Assembly (NCBI GenBank): GCA_041485385.1
Contig: JBGPJM010000014.1
Coordinates: 1-45,261 of the forward strand
Reading direction: 5' to 3'
Length of the DNA: 45,261 nt
Source: JBGPJM01 sp041485385
Lineage (GTDB): Bacteria; Planctomycetota; Phycisphaerae; Phycisphaerales; UBA1924
A model generated the notes under the pieces. It was not told the origin of the DNA. It searched no databases and was given only the letters and a program-made list of their open reading frames with translations. Made by a program: the position numbers and the translations under genes. Below are positions 23,718-30,656 of the stretch, piece after piece. Each line of letters opens with the position of its first letter. Position 1 is the stretch's first letter.

Positions 23718-24482
23718 ATGCGTCTGCACGATGACTGGATTATGACCGCCGCACTGCGCCTGCCCGGGTACGTTACGCTTAGCGATGGCCATCTGTACGC
23801 GTGCGTGCCTCGACGCACGACGCTAGCAGAACATGATGCCGATGTGGCACTCGTAGAGCTGGCGAGGTGGCGTCATCTCAGCGTGCAAGAAAGCGTCGAG
23901 GCCATTCAGCAGAAGGCGGGTTCAGCGCTTGCGCGTCCTGGACTCGACGGGACCACCGAGCTGTGGTTGGCCCTCCTCGGTGAGCGCCTGCTGAGGAAGA
24001 TCGCGGGAGGCGCCTACCAGAAGGAGCTGGAGAGTGCCGCGCGCGATCTTGAGATCGGGGCGAGCGATGCTTCGACGAAGGAGCGATTGGAGTTCAGCTA
24101 CTGGCGGGTCAGCGGCCAGGCGTATCGCTGGGTGCTCGATACGAAGCCCGCAGGCAGACGGGCACGTGTTCTCAACGACGTGCTCGACGATGAAGGCCAG
24201 AGTACCGCGTGCCACTCCCTTTGGTGGCTCAACATTGTGCTCGGTCTGGACGGCCTGCCAGTACGGTGGGAGCCCGAGAGCATGCACGCATGGTATGGCC
24301 CCCATGGCGGGTATCACGCCGGAGCTGCGGAGAGGAGAGAGGCACGGTGCGTCATATCGAGCATTTACGGCGCGATTTACCGTCCCCAGGCGTTAGCACG
24401 GATACCGGATCAGAGTGTGTCGATGGCCGACCATTCGTTGTCGGGGCTGGTTCGGCGAGTGTTCGCGAGCTGGCTGGAGTAA
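23718..24482 (+). CDS. Hypothetical protein, 254 aa
   Basis: 254 residues, M-R-L-H-D-D-W-I-M-T-A-A-L. The protein is mixed helical with an aromatic-rich C-terminal part (H-S-L-W-W-L-N-I-V-L-G-L-D-G-L; H-A-W-Y-G-P-H-G-G-Y-H-A-G). No known catalytic motif is recognised. The AT-rich leaderless promoter suggests an accessory gene with separate control. A perfect 12-bp palindrome lies just after its stop codon. Confidence 0.65.
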   Translation: MRLHDDWIMTAALRLPGYVTLSDGHLYACVPRRTTLAEHDADVALVELARWRHLSVQESVEAIQQKAGSALARPGLDGTTELWLALLGERLLRKIAGGAYQKELESAARDLEIGASDASTKERLEFSYWRVSGQAYRWVLDTKPAGRRARVLNDVLDDEGQSTACHSLWWLNIVLGLDGLPVRWEPESMHAWYGPHGGYHAGAAERREARCVISSIYGAIYRPQALARIPDQSVSMADHSLSGLVRRVFASWLE

Positions 24483-24494
24483 ATGTGAATCTAG

Positions 24495-24506
24495 CTAAAT
24501 TTAGCC
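24495..24506. repeat. 12-bp perfect palindrome GCTAAATTTAGC
   Basis: GCTAAATTTAGC lies 13 bp after the stop at 24482 and 113 bp before the next ATG. It is exceptionally AT-rich for this genome and could be an operator for the 24619 gene, which itself encodes a winged helix. No loop or U-run is present, so it is not an intrinsic terminator. Confidence 0.45.
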
Positions 24507-24618
24507 GTCGGGTCGAGATCGCTGCACATTGACACATGCCGCAGCGGTCGAGTAACCTCGTGAGCCCCGGCTTGGGTGCGTTGCGACATCATCGGAGCGG
24601 CTTGTGGGAGCACGGGCC

Positions 24619-24960
24619 ATGCCCCAGGACAACCATTTGGAGTTCTTTGTCCTCGTCCACCTAGCGCGGTGTCATGGTCGTGAGCGGCAGGTCCGCACGG
24701 CGTTTCAGGCTGCAAAGGCCCTGAAGGTGAATCCTGCGAGCGTCATTCCAGTGCTCGCTGCATTGAGAGCGCGGGGACTGGTGGTAGACGACGGTGGAGT
24801 GAATGAGCTGCCGCCGAAGAGCGGAAGGAAACGACGACCAGTTCGGTTGAGCGCTAAAGGGATCGAGGATTTTCGCAGGCGGGCGTCGGAATGGCTTTCA
24901 TGGCACCAGAGCATGGGACAGGCAGTGAGCGAAGGGTTGGTGGCGGTTGGCAAGGCATAG
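24619..24960 (+). CDS. Winged-helix DNA-binding protein (MarR/PadR-like)
   Basis: 113 residues from the ATG at 24619 (MPQDNHLEFFVLVHLARC). A GTG at 24604, preceded by GGAG, is an equally possible start. The core Q-A-A-K-A-L-K-V-N-P-A-S-V-I-P-V-L-A-A-L-R-A-R-G-L-V-V-D-D-G has the recognition helix and wing of winged-helix regulators, with a C-terminal amphipathic helix suited to dimerisation. It could repress itself or neighbouring genes through the palindrome at 24495. Confidence 0.65.
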   Translation: MPQDNHLEFFVLVHLARCHGRERQVRTAFQAAKALKVNPASVIPVLAALRARGLVVDDGGVNELPPKSGRKRRPVRLSAKGIEDFRRRASEWLSWHQSMGQAVSEGLVAVGKA

Positions 24961-24993
24961 GCGGGCTTCGAGAGCATGAGAGAGGAGGTCAAC

Positions 24994-25323
24994 ATGTCGA
25001 AGACAGCCAAGGTGGAGAGTGTCGTGCCGAGGCGGACTGCCCCGGCGAGGCCCGCGATCGCAGTCGAGGTCAAGCCCCCGGAGTCTGACCTCTGTACGAA
25101 CGGGTCGGTGTCGATGTCGATGCTGCTGGACGAAAGCGGCTCACCCAATGAAGCGGCGCTCAGGCTGGTTGCCTACGTCGCTCCTGCGGCGTATCGCGAC
25201 GATCTCGTCGGCGCTCTGTACGAACTCGTGGAGGAGATGGCGAAGAGCGGTCGAGGAGTTGCTGACATCGCGGAGGCCGTTGGCGAGACGGTTCGAGAGG
25301 TTTGCATCTCGGATGATTGCTAG
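24994..25323 (+). CDS. Small hypothetical protein
   Basis: 109 residues from M-S-K-T-A-K-V-E-S, after GAGGAGG. The first 40 residues are Pro/Ala/Lys-rich and probably disordered. From S-M-S-M-L-L-D-E-S-G-S-P onward the chain is helical (A-A-L-R-L-V-A-Y-V-A-P-A-A-Y-R-D-D-L), ending in two Cys. It follows the winged-helix gene by 33 nt, so it is probably in the same transcript. Function unknown. Confidence 0.6.
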   Translation: MSKTAKVESVVPRRTAPARPAIAVEVKPPESDLCTNGSVSMSMLLDESGSPNEAALRLVAYVAPAAYRDDLVGALYELVEEMAKSGRGVADIAEAVGETVREVCISDDC

Positions 25324-25348
25324 CAGCTTGGCCCACACGGCTTCGCGA

Positions 25349-27334
25349 TCACCAACCATCGTCATCGGCCGTCGCTCTCGGTGCGAGCCCGGCGCGGACG
25401 ATCGTGACCGGGGGGTGGCTGGTCAAAGAGGCCCCTTCGAGCACATGGCGAACGGTCGTCAGTGCGGCCGGCGTCGTTGCCACCACCAGGATCTCCTGGA
25501 AGCCCGATTCGATGCAGTTCCGCACGTTCGCGGCCACGGTCGAATGACCGGTCTCCACCTCCACCGCGACCCGCCGTCCGTCCTTGACCCCAAGGACGTC
25601 GACGGCCCCGCCATGCCGCCGTGCCTCCAGATGCACCTCGTAGCCCTGCTCGCGCAGGAGCCGGGCGTACCAGCGCTTCCAGTACTCATGCGCCAACGAC
25701 TCCCGGCGAGGGCCGGGCTGCCCCGTCCCGAGCGCCTCGTGCGCGGCGGGCGAGAGCCGCAGCAGGAGCTTCCGCGAGCGGCCGACCGGCACGAGCTGCG
25801 CCTGCAGCCAGCCATGCCGCACCAGGCGGCTCTTGAGCGCGTGCCCGCGCTGCCCGCTCAGCCCGAGCCGCTGGTACCGTGCCCGTACCCCATCGTCAGC
25901 ATGGCCTAGCACGTCCTCCAGGAACCCAAGCGCCGTGTCGCTGAGGACCTCCTCATCAGGAGTCCGAACCCCCAGAACCCGCCCAAGAACCCCCTCCGAC
26001 CCCGCAAAGACCCCAGAACGTGTGCCCCCTGATTGCCGCCAGTCGGCGATCATCTGATCCGTCACCGACCCCTTGGGCACGTCCACCCGCGGAATCCGCA
26101 CCAGGAATGGTCGGCGCCAGCGGTCCTGCATTTTGACCACCGCCTGGCCGGTCGGCAGCAGGCCCAGGCAGCGCTTCTCGCCCTCCTCCAGCAGGCATAC
26201 ACCGGCGGCGCGGTTCACGTCCGCTGGGTCTTTCAGGTTGAGGCAGAGGGTCGTGAAGGTGTTGCCCAGGGCGGCGCTGGAGATCAGGTGCGGGTGCTGG
26301 TCCACAACCACGATCGCGATGCCGATCTCCCGGCACTGCCGCAGGAGCATCTCCATGACGCTCTCCTGGGACCGCCGGCCCTGGCCGTAGAGGACGTGAT
26401 GAGCCTCCTCGATGAATAGCACGAGCCGGAGCGTCTCCCGGTCGGGCGCCGCCAGCCGCACGTAGTAGAGCCAGAGGCAGAGGAGCGGGATCAGGAACCG
26501 CTTGCCGCCGTCGGCCAGGGCGTCGAGCTCGACAACGGTGTGCCCGCCGAGCAGGGCGTCGACCAGTTGTTCCTGCGACGCCGCGGCGGCCGGCAGCGCT
26601 CCCGTGAAGCTCACCGACGACAGGGCCCGCAGGGCCGTGGCCCGCCACCCCCGAGCGCGCCCAGTGGCCGGCGCCCGTTCGATCTCGGCGATCAGGTCAT
26701 CCGCGGTCGGCGCCGCGGGCGACCGCGCGTGCCACCCCCGCAGGGCGTGCTGCACGACGCTCACGGCGCCGTCCCCCAGCGTGAAGGCCGCCGCCAGCAC
26801 ATCGCCGATCAGGTTGAAGTAGACACCGGGCTCGAGGCCGGGCGGCACGAGGAAGGGGTTGAAGGGGAACTCCGAAAGGGACCGGCCGGGCGTGTAGACC
26901 TGGGCGCGCTTCGGCAGGAAGGGCAGCAGGTGACGGGCGGTGCGCTTCCAGTCCAGGAAGATCCAGGGCACGCGCCGCTCGGCCAGCTGGAGCAGCAGGT
27001 TGAACGCCGCGTTGGTCTTGCCCGCGCCCGAGCGGCCGAAGATAGCCACATTCTGGAGGAGCTCGGCGCTTGTGAGCCCCGCTGGCCACCGCGGAGTGTC
27101 GTACATCACGGTCCCCAGCTGATACGGGCCGTGGATGATCCGCTCGGGGGGCAGCGAGAGCAGGGTCTTGCGGCGGAAGTCGCCCAGAGCCCGGTAGGCG
27201 GCGTTCACGATCTGCTTCTCGACCAGGGACTTCACCTCGGCGTCGGCCGTATCCCGCAGCCGCTGCCAGCGCCGCACGCGGTCGGGCATGAGCGGCTCGA
27301 GCTTGCGGGCGAGGGTGTCGATGTCCACGGTCAC
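25349..27334 (-). CDS. HerA/VirD4-like ATPase fused to winged helix and PD-(D/E)XK-like nuclease
   Basis: 661 residues from GTG that overlaps the previous stop (GTGA). Walker A is at 100-107 (G-R-S-G-A-G-K-T), Walker B at about 304-310 (L-V-L-F-I-E-E), followed by D-Q-H-P-H. The F-N-P-F-L-V-P-P-G-L-E-P segment around 158-169 resembles the ATPase at 41545-42894. Residues 465-536 form a winged helix, and 548-635 a restriction-endonuclease-like core with D579 and E592-V-E594 (A-V-D-V-L-G-V ... V-A-V-E-V-E-T). Family knowledge: HerA-like ATPases pump or translocate DNA in repair, conjugation and defence. It is the last gene in the methyltransferase operon, suggesting the motor-nuclease of a restriction-like defence system. 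Confidence 0.8.
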   Translation of the reverse strand: MTVDIDTLARKLEPLMPDRVRRWQRLRDTADAEVKSLVEKQIVNAAYRALGDFRRKTLLSLPPERIIHGPYQLGTVMYDTPRWPAGLTSAELLQNVAIFGRSGAGKTNAAFNLLLQLAERRVPWIFLDWKRTARHLLPFLPKRAQVYTPGRSLSEFPFNPFLVPPGLEPGVYFNLIGDVLAAAFTLGDGAVSVVQHALRGWHARSPAAPTADDLIAEIERAPATGRARGWRATALRALSSVSFTGALPAAAASQEQLVDALLGGHTVVELDALADGGKRFLIPLLCLWLYYVRLAAPDRETLRLVLFIEEAHHVLYGQGRRSQESVMEMLLRQCREIGIAIVVVDQHPHLISSAALGNTFTTLCLNLKDPADVNRAAGVCLLEEGEKRCLGLLPTGQAVVKMQDRWRRPFLVRIPRVDVPKGSVTDQMIADWRQSGGTRSGVFAGSEGVLGRVLGVRTPDEEVLSDTALGFLEDVLGHADDGVRARYQRLGLSGQRGHALKSRLVRHGWLQAQLVPVGRSRKLLLRLSPAAHEALGTGQPGPRRESLAHEYWKRWYARLLREQGYEVHLEARRHGGAVDVLGVKDGRRVAVEVETGHSTVAANVRNCIESGFQEILVVATTPAALTTVRHVLEGASLTSHPPVTIVRAGLAPRATADDDGW

Positions 27335-27801
27335 GGCCGCAGCTGGAGATGCTTGGCGAGAAGCCCCCCCAGGCGGTCCCACAAGGCCCGTTGCCGCTGC
27401 TCGAAGTCCAGCGCCAGCCGCCTCCGCTCCTGGTCCAGCTGCAGGAGCCGGCCCCGGAGCATCATCCGCTCCCGCCGGTGCTGCACCGCGTAGTTGCCCT
27501 CCGGGTCGATCGCGTACGGGCTGGCCCGGGCGTCGCTGCGGTGCAGGTCGGTCAGGACCTGGCACTCTGACCGTAGGAGGCTCAGGGCCAGGCGTCCCCG
27601 CAGGTCGCCCAGGCTGTCCAGTTGATCCAGAGCGAGCGCGACCTCACGCTCCAAGCCCGCGAGGACGACGTCGTCTTGCTCCCGGGGCGCGGCGCGCAGC
27701 CCGCGAGCCTCGTGCTCGAGCCGGGCCGTGAACGAGTAGGGATCGACCCGCTCTTGGAGCACAAGCGCGCCCTCGCCATCGGCCGTCCCGTCGACGCTCA
27801 T
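27331..27801 (-). CDS. Helical coiled-coil-like accessory protein
   Basis: 156 residues, M-S-V-D-G-T-A-D-G-E-G. It is nearly all charged helix with heptad-like Leu spacing (L-E-R-E-V-A-L-A-L-D-Q-L-D-S-L; R-G-R-L-L-Q-L-D-Q-E-R-R-R-L-A), so a coiled coil is likely. Its start overlaps the methyltransferase stop (ATGA), and its stop overlaps the ATPase start (GTGA). No catalytic motif was found. By position it is an adaptor between methyltransferase and ATPase-nuclease, perhaps structural or for specificity. Confidence 0.65.
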   Translation of the reverse strand: MSVDGTADGEGALVLQERVDPYSFTARLEHEARGLRAAPREQDDVVLAGLEREVALALDQLDSLGDLRGRLALSLLRSECQVLTDLHRSDARASPYAIDPEGNYAVQHRRERMMLRGRLLQLDQERRRLALDFEQRQRALWDRLGGLLAKHLQLRP

Positions 27802-28526
27802 GCCGCCTCCCCGGCGTCCAGCTCCTTCAGCCGCCGGTTGGCCATCGCCACGTACTCGGGGCTGGTGTCGAAGCCCAGGAAATGCCGGCCGGTCTGCTTG
27901 GCGGCCACGGCCGTGGTCCCCGAGCCCATGAACGGGTCCAGCACCAGGTCGCCCTCGTTGGAGCTCACCAGCACGAGCCGCCGGATCATCCCCAGCGGCT
28001 TCTCCGTCGGATGATCGGTCAGACGGTGCTTGGTGGCGTGGGCGTACACGTTGACGCACTCGGGCTGCGAGATGAAGTTGAAGGTGGCGGGCTTGCCCTT
28101 GGAGACGTAGAAGCAGATCTCGAAGCCGCTTCTGTAGTTCGACTTGGCGAAGGAGGGCAGCGGGTTCTTCTTGACCATCACGACCTGGTTGCGGTAGGTG
28201 AAGCCGCGCTCCACGGCCCGTCGAACGAAGAACCCCGAGTCCTCTCGGGCCGTGAACATGTACAGAGCCCCGCCGGGCTTCAGTACGCGGTAGCACTGGC
28301 TGATTACTTGAGCAATGAGAACATCGTGGTCGAACGGATGAAGGCAATCCCAGGCGCCCCACGCCTCCATGGTCGAGACGATCTTGCCGTGGCGAACCGT
28401 GGTCTTGCTGGTGCTGGCGATGTTGTACGGCGGATCGGTGACCACCAAATCCACGGACTTGGGCTCCAGCCGGGACAGCCCTTCCAGGGCGTCGATCCGG
28501 TGGATCCGGTCGATGGCAAGCGTCAT
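27798..28526 (-). CDS. DNA methyltransferase, N6-adenine type
   Basis: 242 residues. Motif IV is D-P-P-Y at 31-34, and motif I is D-P-F-M-G-S-G-T-T in the C-terminal part (from about residue 195), followed by H-F-L-G-F-D-T-S-P-E-Y. Having motif IV before motif I is the beta-class arrangement. D-P-P-Y with the preceding V-V-T favours adenine-N6 methylation using S-adenosylmethionine. The middle is short, so target recognition may be limited or shared. It overlaps both neighbouring genes by four nucleotides. Confidence 0.9.
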   Translation of the reverse strand: MTLAIDRIHRIDALEGLSRLEPKSVDLVVTDPPYNIASTSKTTVRHGKIVSTMEAWGAWDCLHPFDHDVLIAQVISQCYRVLKPGGALYMFTAREDSGFFVRRAVERGFTYRNQVVMVKKNPLPSFAKSNYRSGFEICFYVSKGKPATFNFISQPECVNVYAHATKHRLTDHPTEKPLGMIRRLVLVSSNEGDLVLDPFMGSGTTAVAAKQTGRHFLGFDTSPEYVAMANRRLKELDAGEAA

Positions 28527-29644
28527 GCGGCGGTGCGGGACCCATGCGGCGCCACCCCTGCCCCTCCACCCCCTTCCTTCTCATGGACGGCTTCGACGCT
28601 CTCCAGGCGGGCACGGGCGAGCTCCACGTACCGCGGGCTGGCGTCGAACCCGATGAAGCGGCGCCCCAGCCGCCTGGCCACCACGGCTGTCGTGCCGCTG
28701 CCCATGAACGGATCGATGACCAGGCCGCCCGGCGGGCAGCCGGCCAGGATCGGGCGTTCGACAAGGGCCTCGGGGAACGCCGCCGGATGGCCCCCGATGC
28801 CGGCGCGCGTAGGAATCGTCCAGCAGTCGCCGGGGTTCTTGCCCAGCGGATGCAGGCCCCCGTGCTGGTTCGTCGCCGGGGGAAGACGGCGTCCCCCGAG
28901 ATGGCGGCTGTCCCGTCTCGACTTGGCGGGCACGACCGTCCGGGGCGAGGATTGATGAGGCAGCCGCACCGCGTCCAAGTCGAAGGCGTACGTCGCCGAT
29001 TTCACGAGAAAGAGCACGTGCTCCCAGCTGCACGCGAACCGGTCGCGGGCGCTCGCCGGCAGGTGGTTAGGTTTGTACCAAACGATGTGGTTGCGGAGCA
29101 TCCAGCCCTGCTCGGTCATCCGGATCGCGAATCGCTCCGGCACCAGGCACAGCGACTTGGGCTGGACGGGGGGCGCCATCGGATCTCCGCCGGGATTACC
29201 ACGCGGATCGGCGAGGTGCTGCCAGACCCCTCCGACCCGCGCGCCGGCGCCTGGGCTGCCGCGATCGCTTGAGCGGCGGCACGACCACGGACCGGCGTAC
29301 ACGTCGCCCAGGTTCACCCACAGCGTGCCCTGGTCCTTGAGCACGCGCCGAACCTCGCTGAAAACCTCGCCCAGGTGATCAAGGTACATCTGGACCGTCG
29401 GCTCCAGCCCGAGCGCCCCGGTCCACCCGTCGCTCCACGCGCTCGCGGCCCCGCCGTAATCCCGCGTTGACCAGTACGGAGGCGAGGTCACCACGCAGTC
29501 AACGGATCCGGCCGCCAGCCAGCGCAGCCCCTCGCGGGCGTCCATGGTGTAGACGTCGTCGAGCGGCAGCGTGCCAACGATTCCTGGCCCACCCGGCGTT
29601 GGTGATACAGCCGCTCCATCGTCGCAGTCGCCGGCGGAGCTCAT
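28523..29644 (-). CDS. DNA methyltransferase, N4-cytosine type
   Basis: 373 residues from an ATG overlapping the stop of the upstream winged-helix gene. Motif IV is S-P-P-Y at 54-57, typical of N4-cytosine enzymes. Motif I is D-P-F-M-G-S-G-T-T near residues 315-330, followed by G-F-D-A-S-P-R-Y-V. A variable segment of roughly 180-290 could recognise target DNA. It is larger than the second methyltransferase and differs in sequence. Two methyltransferases with different base specificity in one operon may modify host DNA so that it is protected from the downstream nuclease. Confidence 0.85.
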   Translation of the reverse strand: MSSAGDCDDGAAVSPTPGGPGIVGTLPLDDVYTMDAREGLRWLAAGSVDCVVTSPPYWSTRDYGGAASAWSDGWTGALGLEPTVQMYLDHLGEVFSEVRRVLKDQGTLWVNLGDVYAGPWSCRRSSDRGSPGAGARVGGVWQHLADPRGNPGGDPMAPPVQPKSLCLVPERFAIRMTEQGWMLRNHIVWYKPNHLPASARDRFACSWEHVLFLVKSATYAFDLDAVRLPHQSSPRTVVPAKSRRDSRHLGGRRLPPATNQHGGLHPLGKNPGDCWTIPTRAGIGGHPAAFPEALVERPILAGCPPGGLVIDPFMGSGTTAVVARRLGRRFIGFDASPRYVELARARLESVEAVHEKEGGGGAGVAPHGSRTAA

Positions 29645-30216
29645 GGCGTCACCCCGGCGCCGAGAAGCAGCGTCCGAAGATCCCTGCCGACGTCGGTGAG
29701 CGCGTAGTGCGCATGCGGTCCGCCGTCGAGGTACACCCGCGAGACGACGCCCCGCTGGCAGAACAGCTTGAGCACCTCGCGGACGTTGTTGCAGGAGATC
29801 CGCAGGCCCGCGTTCTGCCACACCGCCTTGCGCTTGATCCCGGGCGGCCGGAGCGGCTCCGAGAGCGCCCTGATGATCGCAGCCCGGTGCTTGTAGATCA
29901 CCCAGCCGTAGAGGTCCCAGTCCACCGTCGGGAACGCGTGCTCAAGGGCGGGCAGCCCGCGCTGTTTGCGCAGGCGGGCCTGGAACGTCCGGCCTATCGG
30001 CGTGAGCCAGTACAGCCGGCTCTTGCGGGCGCCTGTGTTCAGGCACTCCACGACGCCGTGGACGGCGAGTTCCCACAGCAGGTACGTGCAGCGGTCCAGG
30101 ACGATCTGCAGCCGACGGGAGAGCTGAAGGGCCGTCATGGGCTGGGCCATGACGACGACCAGCTCCTGCCGGCCCGGGCTCTGCGTGAGCCAGCGGTACA
30201 CCTCTCTTGATGTCAT
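29641..30216 (-). CDS. Winged-helix regulator, first gene of methyltransferase operon
   Basis: 191 residues, M-T-S-R-E-V-Y-R-W-L-T-Q. The N-terminal half has two winged-helix-like stretches (T-A-L-Q-L-S-R-R-L-Q-I-V-L-D-R-C; Y-L-L-W-E-L-A-V-H-G-V-V-E-C). The C-terminal half has another (R-I-S-C-N-N-V-R-E-V-L-K-L-F-C-Q-R-G-V-V-S-R-V-Y). It may regulate the operon or recognise DNA for the methyltransferases. It overlaps the next gene by four bases. A TTTTTAAC box lies 20 nt upstream of the start; no Shine-Dalgarno site is seen. Confidence 0.6.
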   Translation of the reverse strand: MTSREVYRWLTQSPGRQELVVVMAQPMTALQLSRRLQIVLDRCTYLLWELAVHGVVECLNTGARKSRLYWLTPIGRTFQARLRKQRGLPALEHAFPTVDWDLYGWVIYKHRAAIIRALSEPLRPPGIKRKAVWQNAGLRISCNNVREVLKLFCQRGVVSRVYLDGGPHAHYALTDVGRDLRTLLLGAGVTP

Positions 30217-30236
30217 TTTTTCACAACGTGCCGGTA

Positions 30237-30244
30237 GTTAAAAA
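30237..30244 (-). promoter_or_regulatory. TTTTTAAC box upstream of methyltransferase operon
   Basis: TTTTTAAC on the minus strand precedes the operon start by 20 nt. It stands out against GC-rich DNA and resembles the TATTTAA and TTAAAAA boxes at other genes, which makes a -10 element likely. A -35 element is not obvious. Confidence 0.4.
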
Positions 30245-30325
30245 CCATTCAACCAGCGTGCGGGGGTGGGCAGCCCTGGACACCTCGGGCGAGGGTATTT
30301 GAACGCGCCGTGTCTCAACCAGAAG

Positions 30326-30502
30326 ATGGAGACACTCGAGTGCCGCAACTGCGGCCGCGAACTACGACTGGGGGATGAAGTCGTGACAGTGCAGGAAGGC
30401 GTGCTCGGTCCCCGCGGCGTCGTGCCGCTGGGTGAGGCCGACGTCTTCTGCGGCCAGGAGTGCCTGGATGAGCACATCGTTGCGAGGGAAGCCGAAGCAT
30501 GA
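30326..30502 (+). CDS. 58-aa zinc-binding micro-protein
   Basis: 58 residues from the ATG at 30326 (M-E-T-L-E-C-R-N-C-G). A C-x-x-C pair at residues 6-9 and a second C-x-x-x-C pair in D-V-F-C-G-Q-E-C-L-D form a plausible zinc finger. An AT-rich TATTTGA box (30296-30302) lies 23 nt upstream. It is divergent from the methyltransferase operon across a short shared control region, so it may be a small regulator. Confidence 0.6.
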   Translation: METLECRNCGRELRLGDEVVTVQEGVLGPRGVVPLGEADVFCGQECLDEHIVAREAEA

Positions 30503-30595
30503 CCGCGATGTCGCGCGGAAGAGGGACCCCAATCAACAGCCGGCGTCCGGCCGCGCGGAGTCGGAACGGTCGCCCGCCCAGCGGAAGCAGACTCC

Positions 30596-30602
30596 TTAAC
30601 TA
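30596..30602 (+). promoter_or_regulatory. TTAACTA box upstream of 30657 gene
   Basis: CTTAACTAG stands out in GC-rich DNA and lies 54 nt before the ATG at 30657. It may be the -10 element of the large membrane-protein gene. The evidence is base composition and position only. Confidence 0.3.
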
Positions 30603-30656
30603 GAATGCGCGATCTCAGTCGGCACGTCAGACCCATGTGCCGAGAAGGGTGCCGTG

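Noticed and set aside
27331..28764. 477-codon minus-strand frame spanning the methyltransferase and coiled-coil genes
   Set aside because: Only its last 156 codons are a real gene; the rest is the wrong frame across the D-P-P-Y methyltransferase.
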